From contig MEKI01000148.1 of assembly GCA_001766905.1 (NCBI GenBank), positions 34,641 to 81,385 of the forward strand: DNA of 46,745 nucleotides. Reading direction: 5' to 3'. Source of the stretch: Acidobacteria bacterium RBG_13_68_16 (GTDB lineage Bacteria > Acidobacteriota > Thermoanaerobaculia > Thermoanaerobaculales > Thermoanaerobaculaceae). Below are positions 8,131 to 17,181 of the stretch, piece after piece. How positions within the stretch are numbered: the stretch's first letter is position 1; every line of letters begins with the position of its first letter. Under the pieces are notes generated by a model, which saw nothing but the letters and a program-made list of their open reading frames with translations, ran no database searches and was not told where the DNA came from. The position numbers and the translations under genes are program-made.

Positions 8131-9827
8131 AGCGTTCTCACCCGCGAGATCTCGTTGCCCTCCACGTCCACCGTGTGAATTGCGCAAGCCAGGCAGGGGT
8201 CGAAGGAGTGCACCGTGCGCAGGACCTCGAGCGGCTTCTCCGCGTCGGCGATGGGGTTCCCCACCAGTGCGGCCTCGTAGGGGCCCTTCTGCCCCTTCTC
8301 GTCACGCGGGCCGGCGTTCCAGGTTGAAGGTACGACCGCCTGATAGTTGGCGATCTTGCCGTCGCGGATGACGACCCAGTGCGAGAGTGTGCCGCGCGGC
8401 GCCTCGTGGAAGCCGAAACCGCGCTGCTCCCCGGCCGGAAAGGTCGGCGGCACGAACGTCGCGACGTCGCCCTTGCCGATGTTCTCGATCAACAGGCCTA
8501 GGTGCTTGAGCGCCAGGTCACCCATGACGGCCGTCCGGATGGCCCGTGCCGCATGCCGGCCGAGGGTGGAGTGCAGTACGGCGGGACCGAGCTTGGTTTT
8601 GGCAATCGCGCCTGCAGTCGCGAGAACCTGGTCGGCGTACTTCTTGATCAGCTCGTGGCCGGACGCATAACCGACCAGCACCTGGGCGAGCGGGCCCACC
8701 TGCATCGGGTGCCCCTGGAATCGGGGGGCCTTGACCCAGGAGTACTTCTTCTCCGGGTCGAAGTCCGTGTAGTTCGGGACCGTGTCCTCGTCGAACGGGT
8801 GCCTGTCCCAGTCGCCCTGGTACCACGCGTGCGCGATCGACTCGCTCACGTTGTCCCGGAAGTATGGGTCCTGAAAGCTGTTGATCGTCTTCACCCCGGC
8901 CAGGTCCCCGTCGAAGATCGTGCCACCCGGAAGGTCGAACTTGGTTCCCTTGGTGTCGAGCGGCAGGTCGGGAACTGCCAGGTAGTTGGTCACCCCGGCG
9001 CCATACCCGAGCCACGGCGCGTACATCGCTCCGATGGCCGCAACGTCGGGCACGTAGACCTGCTGCACGAAGTCCCGGACCTCCTCGAGGAGGCCCTTCA
9101 TCATGAACAGCTTCTCCATGTTGATCGCGGACTGGTTGTCGAGGTTGATTGGGTTGGCCACCCCGCCCACCGCGAGGTTCTGGATGTTGGGGGTCTTGCT
9201 GCCCAGGATCGCCACCACCTTGTTGGCCTTCTGCTGGTACTCGAGCGCCTGCAGGTAGTGCGCAACCGCCAGCAGGTTTACCTCCGGCGGCAGCTTCATC
9301 GCCGGGTGGCCCCAGTAGCCGTTCGTGAAGATCCCGAGCTGGCCACCAGCGACGAAACCCTTCAGCCGCGCTTTGACCGCCTCCATGTCCTTCTGTCCGT
9401 TGCGCGGCCACGGCGAGAGGCTTTCGGCGAGTGCCGCGGTCTTCGCCGGATCTGCGTCGAGCGCCGACACCACGTCCACCCAATCGAGCGCCGACAGGTG
9501 GTAGAAGTGCACGATGTGGTCGTGCAGGCAGTGGGCGGCGACGATGACGTTGCGGATGTACTGGGCGTTGATCGGGATCTCGAGGCCCAGAGCATTCTCC
9601 ACCGCTCGCACCGAGGCGATCGCGTGAACCGTCGTGCACACGCCGCAGAACCGCTGGGTGAAAAGCCACGCGTCGCGCGGATCCCGTCCCTTGAGGATCT
9701 CCTCGATGCCGCGGAACATCTGCCCTGAAGACCAGGAATTCTTTACGGAACCGCCATCCACCTCGACATCGATACGCAGGTGGCCCTCGATGCGGGTGAT
9801 CGGATCGATAGTGATTCGCTTGCCCAT
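8127..9827 (-). CDS. hybC: Group 1 [NiFe] hydrogenase large subunit
   Basis: The 566-residue catalytic subunit is of the periplasmic uptake type. The L1 motif is TRIEGHLRIDVEV, the N-terminal nickel pair is C61/C64 in RFCGVCTTVH, and the C-terminal pair is C545/C548 in DPCLACAIH, followed by a cleavable tail of 15 residues. All four nickel-binding cysteines and the arginine and histidine of the second shell are present. It has no export signal of its own and would be carried out by the Tat signal of the small subunit. ATG 9827 is preceded by GGGGGAGAGACC. Gene order and subunit set match Escherichia coli Hyd-2 (HybOABC), which transfers electrons from H2 to menaquinone. Confidence 0.96.
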   Translation of the reverse strand: MGKRITIDPITRIEGHLRIDVEVDGGSVKNSWSSGQMFRGIEEILKGRDPRDAWLFTQRFCGVCTTVHAIASVRAVENALGLEIPINAQYIRNVIVAAHCLHDHIVHFYHLSALDWVDVVSALDADPAKTAALAESLSPWPRNGQKDMEAVKARLKGFVAGGQLGIFTNGYWGHPAMKLPPEVNLLAVAHYLQALEYQQKANKVVAILGSKTPNIQNLAVGGVANPINLDNQSAINMEKLFMMKGLLEEVRDFVQQVYVPDVAAIGAMYAPWLGYGAGVTNYLAVPDLPLDTKGTKFDLPGGTIFDGDLAGVKTINSFQDPYFRDNVSESIAHAWYQGDWDRHPFDEDTVPNYTDFDPEKKYSWVKAPRFQGHPMQVGPLAQVLVGYASGHELIKKYADQVLATAGAIAKTKLGPAVLHSTLGRHAARAIRTAVMGDLALKHLGLLIENIGKGDVATFVPPTFPAGEQRGFGFHEAPRGTLSHWVVIRDGKIANYQAVVPSTWNAGPRDEKGQKGPYEAALVGNPIADAEKPLEVLRTVHSFDPCLACAIHTVDVEGNEISRVRTL

Positions 9828-9839
9828 GGTCTCTCCCCC

Positions 9840-11024
9840 TTATGACGACGCCTTCGCGGGCACGCGGCCCTGAAGGATCGGAAACGTCTTGACGACTGCA
9901 ACGTAGATCGCAACCTCGGCCGCGAAGATGCCGAAGGTGATGAGCAGCTCGGGGACGGCCGGGAAGTAGGAGTAGTTCGAACCCGGGTTGAAGGCGACGA
10001 GGTAGGTATTAACGCGGTGCAAAGCGGCGCCCACAAGCAGAATGATCGCTGCGCGCACCTGCCAGACAGCCTGATTCCTCCGGCTCTCGGACAGCAGGAT
10101 CGCCGCGCCCACGACCAGCAGGCCGACCTCACCGATGAACGCGATCCCGTACCCGCTCGCGAGGTAGCCGAGCTTGCCTGCGATAGCGACCTCTGCAACC
10201 CGGAACACGGACCAGCCGAGAGCGACCCACGCAGCCACGTGCGAGAGCGATGAAAGCATGGTGGTCTCCCGCGGGCGCCGAAAAGCCACTGCGGAGAACG
10301 TCGCCTCGAGCGTCACGACCGCGAACCCCATGATGATGCAGTTGACCAGGAACAGCAGCGGCAACCACGAGGTGAACCAGAGCGGGTGCATCCTCGGGCC
10401 CGGCAGCAGCATCATCGTTCCGAGCGAGGACTGGTGCATCGTCGGGAGCAGGAGACCGAGCGCGAGGACCCAGATAAAGCTCTTCTCGATGAAGGTGAGC
10501 CCGCTCTGGGCGAGCTTCCGCAGGCCGCTCGACGCGCTCGCGCGCAGCTTCTCGAACAGTGCGGGGGAGAGCTCGATCATCAGCACGAGGGCGTACGCCG
10601 CCACGCAGAGCGCCACCTCGAGCTGCGGCGAGTGGGACCACCGCCATACGAAGATCGGGACCTTCCAGAGGCTCCAGAACCTGCCGAGGTCGATGACGAC
10701 CGCGATCACGGCAAGACCGTAGCCGAGCAGGCTGGTGAGGATTGCCGGCCGAACCAGCGGGTGGTACTTGCCGCGGTTCAGGATGTAGACGAGGAGGCCC
10801 ACCGCGTACCCTCCGCAGCCGATCGCCGTCCCAATGACCACGTCGATGGTGATCCAGACACCCCACGGGTAGCCGTTGGAAAGGTTGCTCACGCTGCCGA
10901 TTCCGAAGGCGAAGCGGTAGATCGCGACGAGAGCACCGATACCGGCAATCGCCAGGAGCACCATGAAGGGGCGGGTCATCAGCCGTCCGCCCACCGGCGT
11001 GTGAACGTCGGTGTGCGCGCTCAT
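9840..11024 (-). CDS. hybB: NrfD/HybB-type integral membrane subunit
   Basis: The 394-residue protein has about ten membrane helices and belongs to the NrfD/PsrC/HybB family, which exchanges electrons with the quinone pool and does not need heme. Typical landmarks are NGYPWGVWITIDVVIG in the first loop and the conserved acidic residue in VVIDLGRFWSLWK. The start overlaps the stop of the ferredoxin subunit gene as ATGA. Together with the HybA-like protein it links the periplasmic hydrogenase to menaquinone, so H2 oxidation or proton reduction can be coupled to quinone turnover. Confidence 0.93.
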   Translation of the reverse strand: MSAHTDVHTPVGGRLMTRPFMVLLAIAGIGALVAIYRFAFGIGSVSNLSNGYPWGVWITIDVVIGTAIGCGGYAVGLLVYILNRGKYHPLVRPAILTSLLGYGLAVIAVVIDLGRFWSLWKVPIFVWRWSHSPQLEVALCVAAYALVLMIELSPALFEKLRASASSGLRKLAQSGLTFIEKSFIWVLALGLLLPTMHQSSLGTMMLLPGPRMHPLWFTSWLPLLFLVNCIIMGFAVVTLEATFSAVAFRRPRETTMLSSLSHVAAWVALGWSVFRVAEVAIAGKLGYLASGYGIAFIGEVGLLVVGAAILLSESRRNQAVWQVRAAIILLVGAALHRVNTYLVAFNPGSNYSYFPAVPELLITFGIFAAEVAIYVAVVKTFPILQGRVPAKASS

Positions 11025-11971
11025 GACTTCGCCTCCTTCTCATCGGCGCCGACCGCTTCGGTCCGGCGGTTTCGGTAGGCGACGGCCGCGAGGACGGCGT
11101 ACAGGCCAACTGGGACAAGGAAGGGAAGGTTGTAGTAGATCCCCTCCTGCACCGCGTATGCAGTTTGTGGTACTGGCTCGTTGCCGATCTTCGGCAGACC
11201 CAGCTTCTCGAACGGCACGTGCGCGAGGTACAACACCTGGGTGCCGCCCGCGTCGAACTCGCCGTAGATCCGATCCTCGAAGTACCTGCCGGGGAAAGCG
11301 GCGATTCTGCGTTTTCCCTCGGCGAGCAGCTCATCGCGCGTGCCGTAGATCACGGCATCGCGGGGGCAGACCTCGCAGCATGCCGGTCCCTGGCCCTTCG
11401 GATAGCGCGTGAACCCGTCCGCTCCCTTGACCGCCGCATCCTTCACGCGATGACGGCAAAGCTCGCACTTCACGATCTTCGGGACTGCCTTGCTGAACTC
11501 GAACTTGGGCACGTTGAACGGGCACGACATCTGGCAGTAGCGGCAGCCGACGCAGTACGCGGGATTGTAGGAAACGACGCCGGTCACCTCGTCCTTGTGC
11601 AGCGAGCGGAGCATGCAGGCGGCCGCGCACGCCGGGTCGACGCAATGCATGCACTGCTGCTTCACGTACGAGGTTTTCTCGCCCTCGCGGTAGAGCTTGA
11701 TGATGTTCTTCGTCTTGCCGTCGAGATCGAGCGGCGCGTCGTAGAGGTTCGACTCCTTCCAGGGGCCCGGCTCCGTAGGCATGTCGTTGGCCTGCTTGCA
11801 TGCGACGACACAGGTCTTGCACCCGATGCACTTGGTCGCGTCGTAGAGCATCCCCATCGCGCCAGGCGGTGCCACCTTCCGCACCCGCGCCACTGCCGGG
11901 ACGGCGCCTGCGGTGGCCGCGACGCCCCCCAACGTCAGCGACTTGAGCAGCACGCGTCGGTCGAGCGCCAT
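11021..11971 (-). CDS. hybA: HybA-like four-cluster ferredoxin subunit
   Basis: The 316-residue protein has a Tat-type leader (DRRVLLKSLTLGG followed by a hydrophobic stretch). It carries four cysteine groups for [4Fe-4S] clusters, including CIGCKTCVVACKQ, CMHCVDPACAAACM, CVGCRYCQMSCP and CELCRHR with CCEVCP, and a C-terminal membrane anchor (FLVPVGLYAVLAAVAY). It passes electrons between the hydrogenase small subunit and the NrfD-type subunit. It starts one base after the stop of the small subunit gene, behind AAGGGGGCT. Confidence 0.94.
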   Translation of the reverse strand: MALDRRVLLKSLTLGGVAATAGAVPAVARVRKVAPPGAMGMLYDATKCIGCKTCVVACKQANDMPTEPGPWKESNLYDAPLDLDGKTKNIIKLYREGEKTSYVKQQCMHCVDPACAAACMLRSLHKDEVTGVVSYNPAYCVGCRYCQMSCPFNVPKFEFSKAVPKIVKCELCRHRVKDAAVKGADGFTRYPKGQGPACCEVCPRDAVIYGTRDELLAEGKRRIAAFPGRYFEDRIYGEFDAGGTQVLYLAHVPFEKLGLPKIGNEPVPQTAYAVQEGIYYNLPFLVPVGLYAVLAAVAYRNRRTEAVGADEKEAKS

Positions 11972-11972
11972 G

Positions 11973-13109
11973 TCAAGCCCCCTTGTCCGGGCCGGTGCCC
12001 TTTTCCTCGCTGCCTTCGCCTATCTTCTTGGCCGCCATCCACCCGGCGCCGGCAAGCGCCCCGCCGACCACACCCGCGAGGCCGGCCGCTACGGCGCTTA
12101 TGTGCCCCTGCTCTGCCTTGATCGGCGGGTAGGTATCGGGCGGCATCGGCCGCTGAATCTCGACCGTGGCATGCATCGGCATGCTCCACAGGATGGATTG
12201 CTCCGTGCACCCCACACAGGGGTGCCCGGTGCCGATCGGCCAGGCGCCGTCGACCTCGCAGTAGTGCTTGAGCGAGCAGTTCGCGTGCGTCGCCGGCCCC
12301 TTGCACCCCATCTTGTACAGGCACCAGCCGTTGCGGTGACCCTCATCGCCGAACTGCTGCACGAAGCGACCCGCGTCAAAGTGCGGCCGCCGCGGGCAGT
12401 CGTCGTGAATGACACGCCCGTACGCGAAGCGCGGGCGGGCCTGGTCGTCGAGGGCGGGCAGCGTGCCAAACGTCGCATACTGCAGCACCGTTCCAAGCAG
12501 GTTGTACGGGTTGGCCGGGCACCCGGGGATCGTGACCACGGTCTTGCCGGGGAGAACCTGCGGTGCGCCCTTGGCGCCGGTCGGGTTGGGGTCGGCCGAC
12601 GGGATGCCACCCCACGACGCGCACGAGCCGATCGCGATGATGGCCCCTGCCTTGTCGGCGACCTCGTTCAGCATCTCGAGTGCGGTGCGCCCGCCGATCT
12701 TGCAGTAGATGCCGTTGTCCTTGGTCGGGATAGCGCCCTCGACGATGCACACATACTTGCCGGCGTTTGCCTCCATCGCGCTCTTGAGCGCAGCCTCGGC
12801 CTGGTACCCGGCTGCCGCGAACAACGTCTCGCAGTAGTCGAGCGAGATGAGGTCGAGGACCAGCTCGGCGAGCCCCGGGTGCGAGGTTCGCAGCAGCGAC
12901 TCGGTGCATCCGGTGCACTCCTGGAAGTGCAGCCAGATGACCGAGGGCTTCAGCCCCTTCGCCGCAGCGTCCGCCCACTTCACGCCGACCGAGGCCGGCA
13001 AGCCGACGGCCGCCGCGGCCAGCGTGCAGATGCGGATGAAGTCCCTGCGGTCCAGGCCGCGATCCTCAAAAAGCTTTGAACGTTCGTCGTTACGTTCCAA
13101 ACTTTTCAT
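11973..13109 (-). CDS. hybO: Group 1 [NiFe] hydrogenase small subunit
   Basis: The 378-residue subunit has a Tat signal (DRRDFIRICTLAAAAVG, about residues 20-40) and a hydrophobic C-terminal anchor (near 345-365). The proximal cluster motif is ECTGCTES (C65, C68): a glycine sits where O2-tolerant group 1d enzymes have an extra cysteine, so this is the standard four-cysteine, O2-sensitive type. The motif GHPCVGCTEQSI provides ligands of the medial and distal clusters. It is the first gene of the operon, with GGAGGG before the ATG and a sigma70-type promoter at 13160-13188. Confidence 0.95.
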   Translation of the reverse strand: MKSLERNDERSKLFEDRGLDRRDFIRICTLAAAAVGLPASVGVKWADAAAKGLKPSVIWLHFQECTGCTESLLRTSHPGLAELVLDLISLDYCETLFAAAGYQAEAALKSAMEANAGKYVCIVEGAIPTKDNGIYCKIGGRTALEMLNEVADKAGAIIAIGSCASWGGIPSADPNPTGAKGAPQVLPGKTVVTIPGCPANPYNLLGTVLQYATFGTLPALDDQARPRFAYGRVIHDDCPRRPHFDAGRFVQQFGDEGHRNGWCLYKMGCKGPATHANCSLKHYCEVDGAWPIGTGHPCVGCTEQSILWSMPMHATVEIQRPMPPDTYPPIKAEQGHISAVAAGLAGVVGGALAGAGWMAAKKIGEGSEEKGTGPDKGA

Positions 13110-13159
13110 CGTGACCCTCCGTTTGTCTGGTGTCCCCCCACGGGAAGACTGTTGTGGCG

Positions 13160-13188
13160 AAGTTATCCGCGTATACCAGAACTGTCAA
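13160..13188 (-). promoter_or_regulatory. Promoter of the group 1 hydrogenase operon
   Basis: On the minus strand a perfect -35 TTGACA (13183-13188) and a -10 TAACTT (13160-13165) are 17 bases apart. The start would be near 13153, giving a leader of about 44 bases. Confidence 0.6.
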
Positions 13189-13220
13189 ATGGGAGAAATG
13201 TGCGTTATGTGAATAGTTCT

Positions 13221-13235
13221 TCTTGAATCTCAAGA
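13221..13235. promoter_or_regulatory. Palindrome upstream of the hyb promoter
   Basis: TCTTGA-ATC-TCAAGA is a perfect six-base inverted repeat with a three-base centre. It lies about 70-80 bases upstream of the predicted start of the hydrogenase operon, a position suited to an activator. It is not an FNR box, which has a four-base spacer. No regulator is assigned. Confidence 0.35.
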
Positions 13236-13311
13236 TTGAGCAGGACGCCCTCCCGAGCGGGCCGGGGTGTTCTTTCAACGGCAGGGCTTCCTGTGGAAAA
13301 CTCTGGAGGTT

Positions 13312-13329
13312 TCGTGACGTTTTTCACAA
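13312..13329. promoter_or_regulatory. Rex-like operator 1 upstream of rubrerythrin
   Basis: The site TCGTGACGTTTTTCACAA matches 12 of 14 defined bases of the Rex consensus TTGTGAA-N4-TTCACAA. Its centre is 32 bases, three helical turns, from the next site. A CRP/FNR-type protein is the alternative reader. Confidence 0.5.
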
Positions 13330-13343
13330 CCACCCCAAGCATC

Positions 13344-13361
13344 TCGTGACAGCTTTCACGA
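13344..13361. promoter_or_regulatory. Rex-like operator 2 overlapping the rubrerythrin promoter
   Basis: TCGTGACAGCTTTCACGA is a near-perfect palindrome (extended by C and G to 13343-13362) with 11 of 14 Rex consensus bases. It occupies the -35 region in front of the TAGAAT at 13368-13373, so a bound protein would block RNA polymerase. Confidence 0.5.
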
Positions 13362-13367
13362 GTTGTG

Positions 13368-13373
13368 TAGAAT
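13368..13373 (+). promoter_or_regulatory. -10 element of the rubrerythrin gene
   Basis: TAGAAT lies 27 bases before the ATG at 13401. The sequence 17 bases further up (CGTGAC) is a poor -35 and is part of the palindromic operator. Confidence 0.45.
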
Positions 13374-13400
13374 CATCGGCCGGAAGGGGGGAGATCCCAC

Positions 13401-13904
13401 ATGGCCACAATTGAAAACCTCAAGGCGGCGTTTGCGGGTGAGAGTCAGGCGAACCGCAAGTACCTCGCGTTCGCGAAGAAGGCCGAGGCCGACGGTTTCA
13501 GGCAGATCGCCAAGCTGTTCCGCGCGGCCGCCGAAGCCGAGACCGTGCACGCCCATGCCCACCTTCGCGTGATGGGCGGTATCAAGGGCACAGCGGAGAA
13601 CCTGCAGGCGTCCATCGACGGCGAGGGGTACGAGTTCAAGGAGATGTACCCCGCCTTCGTGAAGGAGGCCGAGGCAGAAGGCAACAAGGCGGCCGTGATG
13701 TCATTCAAGAACGCGATGGCGGTGGAGCAGATTCACCACGGGCTCTACACCCAGGCGCTCAAAGCTCAGAAGGCCGGAAAGGACCTCGAGCCCGGGCGCG
13801 TCTGGGTCTGCGCGGTATGCGGCCACACGCTGATCGGCGAGGAACCCCCGGATAAGTGCCCGACCTGCGGCGCCCCGAAGGAGAAGTTCTTCGACGTTAA
13901 GTAG
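13401..13904 (+). CDS. rbr: Rubrerythrin
   Basis: The 167-residue protein joins a ferritin-like diiron four-helix domain (about 1-130) to a rubredoxin-type centre (CAVCGHTLIG and CPTCGAPKEKFF). Iron-ligand glutamates appear in GESQANRKY, AEAETVHAH, EAEAEG and the E-x-x-H of AVEQIHH. Rubrerythrins reduce hydrogen peroxide in anaerobes and microaerophiles. It is transcribed away from the O2-sensitive group 1 hydrogenase operon, with two Rex-like boxes in its own promoter. The ribosome site GGGGGGAG lies before the ATG. Confidence 0.95.
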   Translation: MATIENLKAAFAGESQANRKYLAFAKKAEADGFRQIAKLFRAAAEAETVHAHAHLRVMGGIKGTAENLQASIDGEGYEFKEMYPAFVKEAEAEGNKAAVMSFKNAMAVEQIHHGLYTQALKAQKAGKDLEPGRVWVCAVCGHTLIGEEPPDKCPTCGAPKEKFFDVK

Positions 13905-14148
13905 CCGGACCATCCAAAAGGTCCAAACCGATCCGCCGCGTGGCGCTCACCCCCCTCGCGGAACGCCCCGCGGCCGCCGTCCGGCAAGGCCGGAATTTCG
14001 CCCGATGCCCGCGCGTTGTCCGATTTTGCGACGAGAGCGGCGAGGTTTGGACAGTGGCGACAGTGGCGTGCAGCCAACACAACGTTCAACAGGACTCCCC
14101 CCTGGGCCGAGGGTATCCGGGCGGCTGTAAGCAGGCCCCGGAGAAGGT

Positions 14149-17133
14149 GTGCGGCCCGCCCACAGCCCCATGATCTGCCCCCACTGCCAGACCCCGAACC
14201 CCGACGGCGCCGTGGCGTGTTTTTCCTGCTCGGGCGTCCTGAGCAGCGTAGGCGCCACGCTCTCCGGTTCCGACGCTACGCTCTCCCCCGCCCCCGCCCC
14301 GACGCTGCTCCCAAGGCCCGCGGACAGCCCTCGCACCGGTGCCAGCCAGTCACAGTTTGCCGGTCCGGGACCACAGGCCCTCCAGGAAGGGCAAGAGATC
14401 GGCCAACGCTACGAAGTGAAGAGGCTGCTCGGCCGCGGGGGGATGGGCGCCGTCTACCTGGTCCACGACCGGGCGCTCGACCGCGACGTCGCCCTCAAGG
14501 TCATCCGCCCCGACATCGCGGAGGATCCTGACACCCTCGAGCGCTTCAAGCGCGAGATCCAGCTCTCGAGCGTGGTCACCCACAAGAACGTCCTCCGTGT
14601 CTACGACCTCGGGGAGGGTGCGGGGATCAGGTTCGTCACGATGCAGTACGTGGACGGGGAGGATCTCACCGCGTTGATCAAGCGGGAAGGGAGGCTTCCC
14701 GTCCCGCAGATCGTCAACATCTTCCAGCAGACCTGCCAGGGGCTGGCGGCCGCTCACGAGCAAGACGTCGTGCACCGGGATCTGAAGCCTCAGAACATCA
14801 TGCTGGACAAGGCAGGGAACGTTCTCCTGACCGATTTCGGCCTTGCGAAGTCCCTCGGCGCGAGCGGCATGACCGAGACCGGTGCGCTCCTCGGCACGCC
14901 GTTCTACATGTCCCCCGAGCAGGTCCGCGGCGAGCCGGCGGACCACCGGTCCGACATCTACTCGCTGGGCATCATCCTCTACGAGATGGCGACCGGGAAG
15001 GTGCCGTTTTCCACCGGAACGGCGTACCAGATCATGGTGCAGCGGCTGCAGCGCGCTCCCCATCCGGTGTCGGAGCTTAACCCCGACTTTCCGCCCTACC
15101 TGCGCAAGATCCTCGAGCGCTGCATGGCGACCGACCTGGTCGCCCGCTACCAGTCCGTCGCCGAAGTGCTGGCGGACCTGGACTCCGCCAGCTTCAGCAC
15201 CTCGCTGCGCTATGAGGTGCGGAAACGCGGACGCCTCCTCGTAGGGCTGGGGGTCGCGGCCGCTCTCATCGCGCTGGGGGCCGTTGGGTGGCGAATGTAC
15301 AGGAGCGGACCGCCGGCGAAAGGCGCCGAGCAGAGAGTCCAGTCGGTGTTGATTGCCGACTTCGAAAACCGCACCGGCGACCCCCTCTTCGCGAGCACGC
15401 TGGAGCCGGCGTTCACGACCGCTCTCGAGGGTGCCTCGTTCATCAACTCGTTCAGCCGCTCGCAGGCGCGCAAGCTGGCTGCTCAACTCCAGCCGGACGC
15501 GACCGGCCTTCCGGAGGCGCTGGCACGCCTGGTGGCCGTTCGCCAGGGCATCAGCGTCGTCGTTGGGGGGTCAATCGAGCACGACGGCACGGGGTACGAC
15601 CTCTCCGTGAGAGCCGTTGACACCGTGACGGGGAAGCCGATCGTCACGGCCAGGGTCGACGCCTCTGCGAAGGAGGACGCGCTTCGTGCGGCTGCCAAGC
15701 TCGCGGCGCGCGTCCGGAAGGCGCTGGGCGACACGACACCGGAATCGGCGCAGCTCGCCGCGGCAGAGACGTTCACCGCCGGCAGTCTGGAAGCGGCCCA
15801 CGAGTACGCCGTCGCCCAGGAGCTTCAATGGGCCGGAAACTGGGGCGAGGCGATCAGCCACTACTCGCGCGCCATCAACCTCGACCCGAGGCTGGGCCGC
15901 GCCTACGCGGGGCTCGCGGCCGCGTACGTGAACCTCGGCCGGCGCCAGGAATCAGAAACCTACTACAAGCTCGCCATGGCCAGGATCGATCGCATGAGCG
16001 AACGCGAACAGTACAGAACCGAGGGCGGTTACTTCCTGGTGGTTCGCGAGCCGCACAAGGCCATCGAGCAGTTCGACCGGCTCGTCAAGAAGTTCCCCGC
16101 CGACAGCGCGGGCTACGCCAATCTCGCACTGGCCCACTTCTACTCGCGAGACATGCAGCGTGCGCTCTCCGAAGGGCGCCGTGCCGTCGAGATCTCGCCG
16201 AAGAACGTCATTCAGCGAAACAACCTCGGGCTGTACGCGATGTATGCGGGCGACTTCGAGGCCGCACTCAAGGAGAGCCGCACCGTTCTGGATCTCAACC
16301 CCACGTTTGCCAAGGCACACCTCTGCACGGCGCTCTCGCAGCTCGGACAGGGTCAGACGGACCAGGCGGTCCAAACCTACCAGAGGCTGGCGGCCCTCGA
16401 CGCGAGGGGGGCCTCGATCGCGGCGACCGGGCTGGCCGACCTCGCGCTGTACGAGGGCCGGGCCGGGGACGCCATCCCGGTGCTCCAGCAGGGGGTCGAG
16501 AGGGACCTTACCGGCAAAGACACGGAGTCGGCGGCCAGCAAGCTGGCGGTCCTCGCCGAGGCCCAGCTCCTGCAAGGCCAGCGGTCCCAGGCGGTAGCGA
16601 CGGCGGACCGCGCCGTCGCGCTGTCCCGGGGCGATGTCATCTTGATCCCGGCGGCCCGTATCTACCTCGGCGCCGAGCTGGAGTCAAAGGCTCTCGCCCT
16701 CGCCGACGAGCTTGCGACCCGCCTCGGCCCGGACCCTCAGGCCTATGCGGCGCTTCTGCGCGGTGAAGTTCAGCTCAAGCGTGGGAGAACACGCGAGGCG
16801 ATCACCACGCTGGAGGGCGCACAGCGGACCGCAAACACCTGGCTCGGGTGCCTCGACCTCGGCCGCGCCTACGTGGAAGCCGGGGCCTTCACCGAGGCGC
16901 ACGCCCAGCTCGAGATGTGCCGCGAGCGCCGCGGCGAGGCAACGGCGGTGTTCCTCGACGACGTCCCGAGCTACCGCCTCTTTCCTCCCGTTCTGTACTA
17001 CCTCGGCCGCGCGCACGAGGGTCTCAACAGCCCCGACGCGACCGTGTCCTACAAGGCGTTCCTCGCGATCAAGGAGAAAGGCGACGGGGATCCGCTGGTT
17101 GCGGATGCCCGCCGCCGCCTTACCGCCCGCTAG
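14149..17133 (+). CDS. Transmembrane Ser/Thr protein kinase with TPR tail
   Basis: The 994-residue Hanks-type kinase has an N-terminal zinc ribbon (C10, C13, C24, C27), a Pro/Ala/Ser linker and a kinase domain at about 88-355. The kinase shows a glycine loop LGRGGMGAVYL, K117, HRDLKPQN (D211), DFG (D229) and the APE-like SPEQ, all intact. One membrane segment follows (about 362-381). The outer part has a TolB/CsgG-like region (SVLIADFENRTGDP, about 395-530) followed by TPR repeats to the end. This build is very common in Acidobacteriota. GTG 14149 has GGAG five bases upstream; the ATG at 14170, which starts MICPHCQ, is an alternative. It stands alone and its target is unknown. The 244 bases before it show no clear promoter. 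Confidence 0.9.
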   Translation: MRPAHSPMICPHCQTPNPDGAVACFSCSGVLSSVGATLSGSDATLSPAPAPTLLPRPADSPRTGASQSQFAGPGPQALQEGQEIGQRYEVKRLLGRGGMGAVYLVHDRALDRDVALKVIRPDIAEDPDTLERFKREIQLSSVVTHKNVLRVYDLGEGAGIRFVTMQYVDGEDLTALIKREGRLPVPQIVNIFQQTCQGLAAAHEQDVVHRDLKPQNIMLDKAGNVLLTDFGLAKSLGASGMTETGALLGTPFYMSPEQVRGEPADHRSDIYSLGIILYEMATGKVPFSTGTAYQIMVQRLQRAPHPVSELNPDFPPYLRKILERCMATDLVARYQSVAEVLADLDSASFSTSLRYEVRKRGRLLVGLGVAAALIALGAVGWRMYRSGPPAKGAEQRVQSVLIADFENRTGDPLFASTLEPAFTTALEGASFINSFSRSQARKLAAQLQPDATGLPEALARLVAVRQGISVVVGGSIEHDGTGYDLSVRAVDTVTGKPIVTARVDASAKEDALRAAAKLAARVRKALGDTTPESAQLAAAETFTAGSLEAAHEYAVAQELQWAGNWGEAISHYSRAINLDPRLGRAYAGLAAAYVNLGRRQESETYYKLAMARIDRMSEREQYRTEGGYFLVVREPHKAIEQFDRLVKKFPADSAGYANLALAHFYSRDMQRALSEGRRAVEISPKNVIQRNNLGLYAMYAGDFEAALKESRTVLDLNPTFAKAHLCTALSQLGQGQTDQAVQTYQRLAALDARGASIAATGLADLALYEGRAGDAIPVLQQGVERDLTGKDTESAASKLAVLAEAQLLQGQRSQAVATADRAVALSRGDVILIPAARIYLGAELESKALALADELATRLGPDPQAYAALLRGEVQLKRGRTREAITTLEGAQRTANTWLGCLDLGRAYVEAGAFTEAHAQLEMCRERRGEATAVFLDDVPSYRLFPPVLYYLGRAHEGLNSPDATVSYKAFLAIKEKGDGDPLVADARRRLTAR

Positions 17134-17181
17134 ACGCGAGGGCCGCGCCCCGCAGCGTCCGGGGTGCACCCGCCGGTCCCC

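Noticed and set aside
8502-9728. Long plus-strand open frame opposite the hyb large subunit
   Set aside because: Low-complexity Val/Leu/Arg-rich shadow of a certain gene.
11973-13109. Group 1 enzyme as an O2-tolerant (six-cysteine cluster) hydrogenase
   Set aside because: The proximal motif is CTGCTES with Gly where the extra Cys would be.
17148-17164. Hairpin between the kinase and the secreted protein genes as a terminator
   Set aside because: The stem is only five bases and has no U-run on either strand.
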